From Leuconostoc lactis KCTC 3528 = DSM 20202 (GTDB lineage: Bacteria > Bacillota > Bacilli > Lactobacillales > Lactobacillaceae): a DNA stretch of 64,000 bases. The DNA lies in NCBI RefSeq assembly GCF_014651235.1, contig NZ_BMWM01000003.1, positions 1 to 64,000 on the forward strand, written 5' to 3'. Under the pieces are notes generated by a model. That model saw only the letters and a program-made list of their open reading frames with translations. It ran no database searches and was not told the DNA's origin. The first letter of the stretch is position 1. Every line of letters begins with the position of its first letter. The position numbers and the translations under genes are program-made. This document shows positions 46,205 to 54,711 of this stretch, piece by piece.

Positions 46205-46804
46205 TTATTTGAGGACTTGATAAATTGGTAATAAAGTTTTGACGACAGTGCTAAGCACTTCAGTTGCCTGATCGCCTTGTAAACTGGCATCACCGCGCGG
46301 CATTGTTAAGCCAATTAGCACTTCACTATGCCGTACGTTAGCAAAACGGTCAACCAGGTCATCATAAGCTGCTAAGGTTAGCGGTTGCGTCGCGTTGACC
46401 ATGTGATCAGCACTTAACACATATCCTGCAGGTAGTTGTGCCACTTGTTCACGTGCGCGTTGTAACTTAGCGACAATGTCAGGTGTTTGTTGCGGTTTCA
46501 TATTCTCTTCAACTGCCAAATAAAGATAGAGGTGATCAGCCCACAAGCCCAGTTCAAAGTGCGGCATCATTTTGTAGCCACGTTTATTGGGCGCAAAAGC
46601 GACCCATGTGTTGTCTGGCGCATTGGTTGTCCGCCGTAAATGCTTGGCAATGTGGGCTGTCCAGTGTTGCCCATCTGTCGCTAAAATTGGCAAAATGACT
46701 GCAGCAGCCTGCTCAAACTTAGGGTCGATCACGTCCCGAATCGCCGTCATGCGGCCAGAGAGTGTCGGCTCGTTAAAAATATCAAAATCCTGCGCATTAA
46801 ACAT
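46205..46804 (-). CDS. UPF0637 (DUF1054) family protein, YktB-like
   Basis: 199-aa conserved Firmicutes protein of unknown function. Family blocks: FNAQDFDIFNEPTLSGRMTAIRDVIDPKFEQ, HIAKHLRRTTNAPDNTWVAF, NKRGYKMMPHFELGLWADHLY. SD AGGAGG. Overlaps the YihY gene by 8 bp. Confidence 0.88.
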   Translation of the reverse strand: MFNAQDFDIFNEPTLSGRMTAIRDVIDPKFEQAAAVILPILATDGQHWTAHIAKHLRRTTNAPDNTWVAFAPNKRGYKMMPHFELGLWADHLYLYLAVEENMKPQQTPDIVAKLQRAREQVAQLPAGYVLSADHMVNATQPLTLAAYDDLVDRFANVRHSEVLIGLTMPRGDASLQGDQATEVLSTVVKTLLPIYQVLK

Positions 46805-47666
46805 GTGAATCCTCCTGTCGTGCTTGTCGTTGTGCCGACAAGACGGTTAACCAATGAATCAAAACATACCCCGTGACCAAAATCGTGGCAATTAAGTTTA
46901 ACCAAATCAACAAGACAATAATTGAACTCATTGACTGATAGAAATCATAACGCTTTAGCCCAAACCTGACATACCAAGTAAAGGCAACATTCAAAATCTC
47001 CAACAATCCCAATTCAATGAGACTCCCTAACATGACTATTTTAAATGGCGCACGACCTGATTTGGTCGGTAAAAAGTAGTTTAGCATGATCAGCGCTAAC
47101 CACAGCCCCAACCAAATTAACCAACGCGTCTGATGTAGGATAAACAGCGGTAACTGATTGCTTGGCAGACGATTGACGACAAGGGTTAAAACATTGCCGC
47201 CAATCAACAACACGCCAAACCCAGCTAAAATGCCCAACAGCCACAAAAATGACCAAAATCGCGTTAACATGGTACTAATTCGCTCGTCAGTATCCGCAAT
47301 GCGATTAAACGACAACCGGAAAACTGCAATCACCCGCGACACGGTCCATAAAGTGAAGGGCACCGAAAAAGACAACAGCGATACTTGCTTGGACGCCATG
47401 ACCGATTTGAAAATTGGGCGAACAATCGCGGCAACATCCTGTGGCAACATACTATTAAGTGTTGTCATTAAGGCGGCTTGACTCACATTGGCAAGCGAGA
47501 CAATCATGGCAATTGACATCAGCATCGGAAAAACCGTTAGCAAGGCGTAGTACGCAAAAGTTGGACCAACATAATTAATTTGGGCACGCGAAAACAACGC
47601 TCCTAACGTCGCCAACTGCCAGCGATTATCTAGTTTCTGCCAATAATATTTCACTTGATTTAACAT
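46797..47666 (-). CDS. YihY/virulence factor BrkB family membrane protein
   Basis: 289-aa inner-membrane protein with six predicted spans. YihY features: AQINYVGPTFAYYALLTVFPML near the N-terminus, RVIAVFRLSFNRI, and SSIIVLLIWLNLIATILVTG. Sometimes annotated RNase BN, which is considered incorrect. CATAAT preceded by TGG lies exactly 6 nt before the ATG, with no good SD: a leaderless candidate. Confidence 0.88.
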   Translation of the reverse strand: MLNQVKYYWQKLDNRWQLATLGALFSRAQINYVGPTFAYYALLTVFPMLMSIAMIVSLANVSQAALMTTLNSMLPQDVAAIVRPIFKSVMASKQVSLLSFSVPFTLWTVSRVIAVFRLSFNRIADTDERISTMLTRFWSFLWLLGILAGFGVLLIGGNVLTLVVNRLPSNQLPLFILHQTRWLIWLGLWLALIMLNYFLPTKSGRAPFKIVMLGSLIELGLLEILNVAFTWYVRFGLKRYDFYQSMSSIIVLLIWLNLIATILVTGYVLIHWLTVLSAQRQARQEDSHV

Positions 47667-47672
47667 ATCTCT

Positions 47673-47681
47673 ATTATGCCA
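47673..47681 (-). promoter_or_regulatory. extended -10 for a leaderless YihY mRNA
   Basis: TGG-CATAAT ends 6 nt before the ATG on the minus strand. Confidence 0.5.
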
Positions 47682-47812
47682 AAAAAAACGGCAGATGACC
47701 TAAAAAGTGTTCAACTCATGTGCATAATCCTGGTGACGATGTACAGGGTTTAACTGAGAAACAAGCGATTTGGCATGGTATACTAAACATGACAAGCAAA
47801 GGAGTGGCCGTT

Positions 47813-48220
47813 ATGACAGAGCTGATACACCGCGACATTTTAAAAAAACATGGGCTGAGGGTAACTGGCCAACGTCTCGCCATTTTAGACTATCTCATGA
47901 CCCATGAAACCCACCCCACCGCGGAAATGATCCACCGTGATTTATCAGAGATTAGTTTAGCTACAATCTACAACACTTTAGAACGCCTAGTAGCGGCTGG
48001 CATCGTCATCGCAATTGATACCTTAAATGATGGTAAACGTCACTTTGATTACTACGGCCAGCCACACTATCATATTATCAATACCCAAACAAATGCCATT
48101 ATTGATGCGGAAAACTTTGATGTCGGACCACTACTTGAAGCTGCCCGACAAGCTAGTGCCTTAAATATTACTGGTTTTCACATCGAAGTGTATGGTATTG
48201 CGCCTGAAGACGCCAAATAA
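47813..48220 (+). CDS. Fur-family metalloregulator lacking cysteines
   Basis: 135-aa Fur/PerR-like repressor. DNA-binding half: GLRVTGQRLAILDYLMTHETHPTAEMIHRDL ... SLATIYNTLERLVAAG. The dimerisation half has HFDYYGQPHYHIIN. Many Fur/PerR proteins carry two CxxC motifs for structural zinc; this one has no Cys at all, so that site is absent. PerR- or Fur-like sensing cannot be assigned. ATG 47813 has AAAGGAG; a TATACT extended -10 is at 47779-47784. An in-frame ATG at 47789 lies 4 nt after that -10. Confidence 0.85.
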   Translation: MTELIHRDILKKHGLRVTGQRLAILDYLMTHETHPTAEMIHRDLSEISLATIYNTLERLVAAGIVIAIDTLNDGKRHFDYYGQPHYHIINTQTNAIIDAENFDVGPLLEAARQASALNITGFHIEVYGIAPEDAK

Positions 48221-48246
48221 AAAAGCCGACACGATGTCGGCTTTTT
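48220..48246. terminator. convergent terminator
   Basis: 11-bp stem (48220-48230 with 48236-48246) with A and T flanks; serves the Fur-family gene and the opposing small gene. Confidence 0.88.
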
Positions 48247-48248
48247 GA

Positions 48249-48692
48249 TTACAAATTAGCGTTCATAATCTTGGCTACGGCTGCATGAATCTTTTCTAAG
48301 TAAATACCTTGTTCTTCTTCAGATTGGGCATACTTATCAGCATCCACACTTTGATCAGCCACAACCACGGCGTCAGCCATTAGTTGCGTCGCTTCGGCAT
48401 ACTTCGTGTACGCCGTTGCCAGTGACTTGTGCACGCCTAACAAACGTACTGGTGCTGAAGCAGCATTTAATTGTGCCGCATTGGCCTTGTAGTTTGCCAC
48501 CGCATCTTCGAATTCGGCTTTAATTTCAGCAAATTCTGCAGTAGGAATATCAGCAATTTGACCTGCTTCCTTCGCATCATCTAACTTTGTAAAGAAAGGT
48601 GAAACGCGTGTTGCAGTATCTTCCGTATTCGTCAAAACATTTTGTAATGTTTGAATATAAATTTGGGCTTGTTTTGGATTAAATTTTGGCAA
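48249..48692 (-). CDS. helical protein of unknown function, TTG start
   Basis: 147-aa, Ala-rich and almost entirely predicted helical, with no signal or membrane span. TTG at 48692 is preceded by AAAAGGA at about 9 nt, which overlaps the P-type ATPase stop. It is therefore translated from the same Mn2+-riboswitch transcript. The association suggests a metal-stress role, but no function is recognisable. Confidence 0.65.
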   Translation of the reverse strand: MPKFNPKQAQIYIQTLQNVLTNTEDTATRVSPFFTKLDDAKEAGQIADIPTAEFAEIKAEFEDAVANYKANAAQLNAASAPVRLLGVHKSLATAYTKYAEATQLMADAVVVADQSVDADKYAQSEEEQGIYLEKIHAAVAKIMNANL

Positions 48693-48698
48693 TGTCTC

Positions 48699-51362
48699 TT
48701 ATCCTTTTTTGAAAATTTTTCGCTGTACTAATTTTACCAGTTCAACGACCAGAATGATACTAATTCCAGCAACTAAGACAACTGCCCATTGGTAAGCATC
48801 CAAATGCGACACGTGGAAGATTGGGTTCAACGGTGGGATCACGACAACTGCCGCCATCACAGCCAATGAGCCAACCAAGGCCCAGTTGAATAACTTATTG
48901 CGGAAGGCTTGTGGGCCTAACATTGAACCATAAACTGACTTCACGTTGATCGCGTTAAACATTTGCATCAAACCAAGTGTCATAAATGACATGGTTAGGG
49001 CATCTTGGTGCGCCGCTGTTTCACCGGCATGAACAGGATAAGCCAATGAGAAGCCGTAAACTGATAACACGATTACAGCTTGTAAGATACCTTGCCAAAT
49101 AATGGCTGGGCCAACACCACCCGACAAGAAGCTAGCACCACGACCACGTGGCTTCTTCGTCATCGCATCTTTTTGCGCTGGTTCAAGACCTAAGGCAATC
49201 GCTGGTAAGGTATCAGTCACCAAGTTAATCCACAAAATCATAATTGGTGCGAGAATTTCCCAACCAAGCAACGTCATCACAAAGATTGAAATCACTTCGG
49301 CTAAGTTAGATGCCAACAAATACTGTAGCGCTTTTTGAATATTGGCAAAGACTTTACGGCCTTCTTCAACCGCATGCACAATTGTGGCAAAGTTATCATC
49401 AGCCAAGATCATATCCGAAGCGCCCTTAGCCACTTCAGTTCCGGTAATCCCCATGGCAATACCGATATCAGCGGCTTTCAATGCTGGCGCATCGTTGACA
49501 CCATCCCCAGTCATGGCAACCACCTTGCCCTTCTTCTGCCAAGCCGTCACGATTCGAACCTTGTGTTCTGGTGCCACACGAGCATAAACACTATAACGGT
49601 CAACTTTGTCCGCGAATTCAGCATCACTCATATTATCCAAGTCAGAACCTGAGATAACGGCCTTATCCATATCCGCTTCATCTAAAATACCCAAACGCAT
49701 CGCAATCGCTGCCGCTGTATCACGGTGATCACCCGTAATCATGATTGGGCGAATACCAGCCATTTTAGCTTCCGCCACGGCTTGAGACACTTCCGGACGT
49801 TCAGGGTCAATCATCCCCACGAAACCTGTAAAGACAAGATCATTTTCGACGGCATCCGGATCCATCACCGGTGGAATCGTATCAGATAATTTATAAGCAA
49901 AACCTAAGACACGTAGGGCTTGCATGGCTAATTCAGAATTAATCGCCAACAATTTTTCACGAATTGCTGGTGTCAATGGGACAATTTCACCATGCATTTC
50001 AATTTGTGTCGCACGCTTTAATAATTCATCCGGTGCACCCTTAACCGTGATCATGTAACCTTGTGGTGCGGGATGTATGGTTGTCATGAGCTTACGTTCC
50101 GAATCAAACGGAATTTCAGCAACACGCGGCATTTTGGCAAACAACTTATCCAAATCACGTTGATGATTTTCATTAAACGCAATTAATGCCGTTTCAGTTG
50201 GGTCACCAACATAACCATTATCCGTACGTTTTGTATCATTATTTAACGCTAAAATATCAGCTAGTCGTGCGTAAGTGCCTGTTAGTTCTTCTGTCGTTGC
50301 CGCATCGGAAATTTCAGCATTCACAACCAACTTTTCAACTGTCATCTTGTTTTGCGTTAACGTACCCGTTTTATCAGAACCAATAATATCAGTTGATCCC
50401 AGTGTTTCCACTGCTGGTAACTTACGAATTAAGGCTTGACGGGTTGCCATTCGGGTTGTTCCCAATGCCAACGTAATCGTCACAATCGCTGGAAGTCCTT
50501 CCGGAATCGCCGCAACTGCCAATGAAATTGACGTGAGCAGCATGTTTAGAATTGTTTCTTTACCACGCAACAGTCCCACAACAAACGTGATGGCTGCAAT
50601 TGCCAAAATCAAATAGGTCAAGACACGACCAAGTTGGATCAAATTATCTTGCAAAGGCGTGCGTGTTTCTGCAGCTGCGTCTAACATCCCAGCAATATGA
50701 CCAATTTCAGTCTGCATACCGGTGTGCACGACAATCCCCACACCACGACCATACGTGACGTTAGTGTTCATGAAAGCTAAGTTTTTGCGATCACCTAATG
50801 GCAAGTCAGTCGCCTTTAAAGTAGCCGCAATTTTATCAACTGGTACAGACTCACCAGTTAATGAGGCTTCTTCAATTTGCAATGAGGCTGATTCCATCAA
50901 CCGCAGATCAGCCGGTACAATATCGCCGGCTTCCAAACGCACAATGTCACCAACTACCAAATCTGTTGACTTGATAACCATGTCTTTGCCGTCACGAATA
51001 ACATTCGCATTCGGCGTCGACATTTCTTTTAACGCATTAATCGCGTCTTCAGCCTTCGCTTCTTGAAAAACACCAAAAACGGCGTTAATAATCACGATTG
51101 CCAAAATGAAAATCGCATCAACCATTTCGCCAGTAAAGCCAGCAACAATCGCTGCAATTAACAAAATGGCAATCATCAAATCTTTAAATTGATTGATAAA
51201 TTTTTGTAGCAATGACGTGCTGGTCGCTTCTTTTAACTGATTTGGACCATTTTCAGCCAAACGCTTGGCAGCCTCTTGTGTGCTTAGCCCCCGCTGCCCA
51301 TCCGTGTTCAACTCGGCAATGATGGTCGTCACATCTTGGTTATATAGTGGCTTCTCTGCCAT
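48699..51362 (-). CDS. P-type cation-transporting ATPase, probable Mn2+ (or Ca2+) exporter
   Basis: 887-aa P2-type ATPase with ten predicted membrane spans. TGES actuator loop (EASLTGESVPVDK), PEGLP in TM4 (AAIPEGLPAIVTITLALG), phosphorylation site GSDKTGTLTQNKM, KGAPDELL in the nucleotide domain, and hinge TGDGVNDAPALKAADIGIAMG. Sequence alone suggests Ca2+-type, but a Mn2+-sensing yybP-ykoY riboswitch upstream argues for manganese efflux, as for lactococcal YoaB. ATG 51362 has AGGAGGAG. Confidence 0.92.
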   Translation of the reverse strand: MAEKPLYNQDVTTIIAELNTDGQRGLSTQEAAKRLAENGPNQLKEATSTSLLQKFINQFKDLMIAILLIAAIVAGFTGEMVDAIFILAIVIINAVFGVFQEAKAEDAINALKEMSTPNANVIRDGKDMVIKSTDLVVGDIVRLEAGDIVPADLRLMESASLQIEEASLTGESVPVDKIAATLKATDLPLGDRKNLAFMNTNVTYGRGVGIVVHTGMQTEIGHIAGMLDAAAETRTPLQDNLIQLGRVLTYLILAIAAITFVVGLLRGKETILNMLLTSISLAVAAIPEGLPAIVTITLALGTTRMATRQALIRKLPAVETLGSTDIIGSDKTGTLTQNKMTVEKLVVNAEISDAATTEELTGTYARLADILALNNDTKRTDNGYVGDPTETALIAFNENHQRDLDKLFAKMPRVAEIPFDSERKLMTTIHPAPQGYMITVKGAPDELLKRATQIEMHGEIVPLTPAIREKLLAINSELAMQALRVLGFAYKLSDTIPPVMDPDAVENDLVFTGFVGMIDPERPEVSQAVAEAKMAGIRPIMITGDHRDTAAAIAMRLGILDEADMDKAVISGSDLDNMSDAEFADKVDRYSVYARVAPEHKVRIVTAWQKKGKVVAMTGDGVNDAPALKAADIGIAMGITGTEVAKGASDMILADDNFATIVHAVEEGRKVFANIQKALQYLLASNLAEVISIFVMTLLGWEILAPIMILWINLVTDTLPAIALGLEPAQKDAMTKKPRGRGASFLSGGVGPAIIWQGILQAVIVLSVYGFSLAYPVHAGETAAHQDALTMSFMTLGLMQMFNAINVKSVYGSMLGPQAFRNKLFNWALVGSLAVMAAVVVIPPLNPIFHVSHLDAYQWAVVLVAGISIILVVELVKLVQRKIFKKG

Positions 51363-51416
51363 ATTTCTCCTCCTAGGCTTTGTGCCTTCATCCCTGCGTC
51401 TCACTTAAAAAAAGAA

Positions 51417-51583
51417 GACCCACATAAACAACACAATGCGCCGGCACGAGTTGTTTACATGAGTCTCACTATTTAAGACAATACCGGAACCACATGTTCG
51501 ATATAAGTAAGGTCTTTAACCTTACTCGCTTTGACGGTATTATCGCGGAAAATCCGCCAGTTACTCCCTCAGGAATGATTATA
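51417..51583 (-). promoter_or_regulatory. yybP-ykoY Mn2+ riboswitch with expression platform
   Basis: Aptamer on the minus strand about 51578-51462. It contains CTGAGGGAGTAACTGGC near its 5' side and CCGG ... GTCTTAAATAGTGAGAC near its 3' side, typical of the family. A terminator stem (51417-51432 with 51450-51465) with T-run overlaps the last aptamer strand, as in an ON switch. Its promoter is TTGCGT (51612-51617), 17 nt, TATAAT (51589-51594). Confidence 0.85.
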
Positions 51584-51699
51584 CCTTTATTATAACAAAG
51601 GGACGCCTATGACGCAAGTTACCGACGGTTCACTATGAGACAGAATTTAATGTCTTTTACCCTGAAAATAGCGTAAAATGGAATGATAAAAATCATTGG

Positions 51700-51757
51700 A
51701 AGGATGCACGCAACGATCACTGTCATTGGCAGTTATAATTGCGTGCCGCTTTATTTT
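51700..51757 (+). promoter_or_regulatory. DUF1275 gene SD displaced by a hairpin
   Basis: AAGGA (51700-51704) and ATG 51758 are separated by a perfect 8-bp stem GCACGCAA/TTGCGTGC (51706-51713 with 51739-51746) enclosing an ACTG/CAGT stem. Looping out leaves 12 nt. A TAAAAT at 51674-51679 is the likely -10. Confidence 0.72.
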
Positions 51758-52441
51758 ATGTCAAAAAAACCGACTCATCCGATTCATGAGCGTCTCTATA
51801 TCGCACTCCTTTTAGCAGCTAATTCTGGCTTTGTCGATGCCTATACCTTTCAATATCACGGCGAGCGTTTTGCCAGCTTACAAACGGGTAATATTATTCA
51901 AGCCGGCTTCTTACTGGCCAAAGGGCAATTTACTGCCGCACAAAGCTTTATTTTACCCATTATTTTTTTCGTATTAGGCGCTGCTTTTAACGGTATTCTC
52001 AAACGAGAATTCAAGATTGGAAAACTCTCCCAACAACAACACAGCCTACTTGTCGAAACTTTTGGCGTCTTGCTCGTTGTGTGCTTGAGTCATTATATCT
52101 CAAGTACCCTTTATATCACGTTACTGTCCTTCTTTTTAGCTATCCAATTAGACGCTTTTCCTAAGGTTAAAGGGTTGCCCTTTACCAGCGTGATGTCAAC
52201 TGGTAATCTCCGCAATGTTGGCGCTAACCTGATGACTTTCTTTTACACCAAAGACCGGCAAGCTCGGCACGATGCGTGGTTGTTTGCCCTCATTGTCTTA
52301 GCCTTTTTGGTTGGCGCGTTTGTCTCAACTTGCTTTGTGTACCTCTTTGATCATTACACGTTGATTGGCTCTAGCGTGATTTTACTCACGATTTTCACAT
52401 TACTTTTTGATTTTTCAAAAAAAGGTGTTGACAAATATTAA
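51758..52441 (+). CDS. DUF1275 (YoaK) family membrane protein
   Basis: 227-aa protein with about six spans, function unknown. Family features: ALLLAANSGFVDAYTFQYHGERFASLQTGNIIQAG and SVMSTGNLRNVGANL. I start at ATG 51758 (MSKKPTHP), which gives the usual N-terminus close to the first span. The open frame upstream would add 25 residues translated from a hairpin. The T-box promoter of the next operon begins inside its 3' end. Confidence 0.88.
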   Translation: MSKKPTHPIHERLYIALLLAANSGFVDAYTFQYHGERFASLQTGNIIQAGFLLAKGQFTAAQSFILPIIFFVLGAAFNGILKREFKIGKLSQQQHSLLVETFGVLLVVCLSHYISSTLYITLLSFFLAIQLDAFPKVKGLPFTSVMSTGNLRNVGANLMTFFYTKDRQARHDAWLFALIVLAFLVGAFVSTCFVYLFDHYTLIGSSVILLTIFTLLFDFSKKGVDKY

Positions 52442-52462
52442 ACCAGTGCGTATTATAAAACT

Positions 52463-52770
52463 TAACGATTTTAGAAATAAACAAGTTGAACAGAAAAGTA
52501 GCACTTGAGCAAAGCCCAGAAAGCTAATGGTTGATGAAAATTAGCGTGCGTGAGATTGTGAAAATGACCTGTGATTGGTGTCGGCGAATTGGTTTACCAT
52601 TTAGTCGGCAACGGTTTGGCCCTCGTTACTGGGCACACCATTCGGCTAGGATCATCTCCCGATGCCCGATGGTTAGTGAGCAAGTCAATAGTAATATTGA
52701 CTGACAACTCAGAATGGTAACGCGCTTTTTTAGCCGCTTCTGTATTTAGGCATACAGAGGCGGTTTTTTT
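52463..52770 (+). promoter_or_regulatory. T-box leader, probably methionine-specific
   Basis: Promoter TTGACA (52428-52433), 17 nt, TATTAT (52451-52456). The ~300-nt leader has a T-box-like sequence AGAATGGTAACGCG (52711-52724) and a terminator (52734-52745 with 52752-52763) followed by seven Ts. A candidate ATG specifier lies in GAAAATGACC near 52560-52569. Uncharged tRNA-Met would antiterminate the methionine importer operon. The bulge sequence deviates from the classic GGGTGGTACCGCG. Confidence 0.8.
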
Positions 52771-52838
52771 GTCCCTGTTAAACTGATCTGTCTTTTCTAA
52801 AATCACATCATTCATGACAACATTTGGGAGAATAACAC

Positions 52839-53687
52839 ATGAGTAAAGTAAAAAATTGGTTAATTGGTGGCGCCGCAATTGTGGCCATTGGCGGAATTGG
52901 CTACGCCAGTTTTGGTAAGCCAGCCCAACAGACTGACGGCAAAGTGGTCACTGTCGGTATTATGTCTGGTTCCAAGCAAGATAGCCAAATTTGGCAGTCA
53001 GTGGCTAAAACAGCCAAAAAGGATTACGGCATTACCTTGAAATTCAAAGAATTTTCAGATTATAACCAACCAAACAAAGCCCTTGCCAATGGCGACATTG
53101 ATATTAACGCCTTTCAACATTATGCGTTCCTTGATGCCTCTAATAAAGCAACGGGTAACAAGATCGTCGCACTTGGTGACACGGTTATTTCACCAATTCG
53201 TTTGTATAGTAACACTTATAAGAATGTTTCTGATTTCAAAGCTGGTGATACAATTGCCATTCCAAACGATGCGTCAAATGAAAGTCGTGCCCTCTACGTT
53301 TTGAAGGCCGCCGGCCTCATTGATTTGAAGCCAGGCTTAAAAACAGCAACTGTCAAGGACATTACTAAGAATCCAAAAGACTTAAAAATTAAGGAATTAG
53401 CCGCTGATCAAACAGCGCGTGCGTTATCAGATGTACAAGGTGCCGTGGTTAACGGGACTTACGCTGATACTGCTGGTCTGGATTATAAAAAGGCCATTTT
53501 CGTTGAACCCATCAACAAAGATTCTCATCAATGGGTCAACATTATCGCCGCTAATGCAAAAGATAAGAACAAACAAGCCCTCAAAGATGTTGTTAAGGCT
53601 TACCAAACACAAACCACAAAAACTGTTATCGATAAGGTTTATGACGGCGCCGAACTCGCCGCTTGGGGAAAAGATTTCTCTAAGTAA
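52839..53687 (+). CDS. metQ: methionine ABC transporter substrate-binding protein (NlpA/MetQ), first paralogue
   Basis: Captures methionine outside the cell for MetNP. 282 aa; a single N-terminal hydrophobic helix (residues 8-26, LIGGAAIVAIGGIGYASFG) precedes the MetQ fold (VTVGIMSGSKQDSQIWQ, FKEFSDYNQPNKALANGDIDINAFQHYAFLD). No Cys follows the helix, so it is not a lipoprotein and is probably held by an uncleaved anchor. First gene after the T-box; SD GGGAGA. Confidence 0.9.
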   Translation: MSKVKNWLIGGAAIVAIGGIGYASFGKPAQQTDGKVVTVGIMSGSKQDSQIWQSVAKTAKKDYGITLKFKEFSDYNQPNKALANGDIDINAFQHYAFLDASNKATGNKIVALGDTVISPIRLYSNTYKNVSDFKAGDTIAIPNDASNESRALYVLKAAGLIDLKPGLKTATVKDITKNPKDLKIKELAADQTARALSDVQGAVVNGTYADTAGLDYKKAIFVEPINKDSHQWVNIIAANAKDKNKQALKDVVKAYQTQTTKTVIDKVYDGAELAAWGKDFSK

Positions 53688-53692
53688 AGTTT

Positions 53693-53769
53693 GATCAGTA
53701 ACGATTGGTTTACTGATCTGAGCGTCACATCAGTTGGCATGGGACGTTCAGATCAGCGAATCATTCGCT
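53693..53769 (+). repeat. competing hairpins between the metQ paralogues
   Basis: Stem A: GATCAGTAA (53693-53701) with TTACTGATC (53710-53718). Stem B: 14 bp including one G-U, 53713-53726 with 53743-53756. The shared bases 53713-53718 make A and B mutually exclusive. A CGAA/TTCG stem follows. No T-run, so an RNA-stability or translation element rather than a terminator. Confidence 0.6.
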
Positions 53770-53803
53770 AACCACCCACCCCCGCTATAAAGGAGATTGT
53801 CGC

Positions 53804-54649
53804 ATGAGTCAAAAAAAGAATTGGATTATTGGCGGTGTTGCTGTTGCAGCCATTGCCGTAGGTGCTTACTTTAGTTTTGGTGGTCACAGCAAAGAAACGG
53901 CCAACAAAACGGTCACAATTGGTGTCATGGCTGGTGACAAGAACGAGGACGAAATTTGGCAATCGGTCAAGGAAACCGCCAAGAAGAAGTACGGTATCAC
54001 CTTAAAGACCAAGAAGTTCACGGATTATCTCCAACCTAACAAGGCTTTATCTGCTGGAGAAATTGACTTGAACGCTTTCCAAAACTACCCTTACTTGGCA
54101 AACTGGAATAAGCAATATAAAACAGATATTGTCCCAATTGGTGACACTTGGACGACACCATTACGTATTTACTCCGATAAATACAAGCAAGTTAGTGACA
54201 TTCAAGATGGTGACCAAATCACCATTGCCAACGATCCAACAAACGAAAACCGTGGTCTCCATTTATTGGCCGATGCTGGTCTTATCAAGCTCAAAGATAC
54301 GACCCAAGCCACACCAAAGGACATTATTTCAAATCCAAAGCATTTGAAGATCACCCCAGTTGATGGCTCACAAACAGCAGCATCCCTAAATGATCCTAAG
54401 GTTGGCGCTGCGGTTGTCAACACCAATTATGCCAAGTCGGCCAACTTGAATATTGATTCAGCCATTTTTGTTGAAAGTTTGAATAAGAACTCTGAGCAAT
54501 ACTTCAACTTTATCGCAGCCAACAAAAAGGACAAAGATAAGCAAGTCCTAAAGGACGTGGTGAAGTCATTGCAAACTGAGAAAACAAAAGAATTAGTGAA
54601 AAAGTACTACGGTAATGCCGAAATTACCGTTTGGGATTACAAGAAGTAA
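53804..54649 (+). CDS. metQ: methionine ABC transporter substrate-binding protein, second paralogue
   Basis: 281 aa, tandem homologue of the preceding protein with clear divergence. Same Cys-less N-terminal anchor (WIIGGVAVAAIAVGAYFSFG), then VTIGVMAGDKNEDEIWQSVKETAKKKYGITLKTKKF and GEIDLNAFQNYPYL. AAAGGAG SD. The tandem pair may differ in affinity or in L/D-Met or peptide preference; this is inference. Confidence 0.9.
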   Translation: MSQKKNWIIGGVAVAAIAVGAYFSFGGHSKETANKTVTIGVMAGDKNEDEIWQSVKETAKKKYGITLKTKKFTDYLQPNKALSAGEIDLNAFQNYPYLANWNKQYKTDIVPIGDTWTTPLRIYSDKYKQVSDIQDGDQITIANDPTNENRGLHLLADAGLIKLKDTTQATPKDIISNPKHLKITPVDGSQTAASLNDPKVGAAVVNTNYAKSANLNIDSAIFVESLNKNSEQYFNFIAANKKDKDKQVLKDVVKSLQTEKTKELVKKYYGNAEITVWDYKK

Positions 54650-54711
54650 CCACAAATCCTTACCATCTGTAAGCTTGCTTACAGGTACATATGTTTAACG
54701 GGAGAACACAT

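Noticed and set aside
47785-47812. Leaderless start of the Fur-family gene at ATG 47789
   Set aside because: Only 4 nt follow the -10 and a good SD (AAAGGAG) serves ATG 47813, which matches the family length.
51683-51757. 25-codon N-terminal extension of the DUF1275 protein
   Set aside because: It would be translated from the hairpin-forming leader, lacks family similarity, and has no SD of its own; ATG 51758 gives the usual N-terminus.
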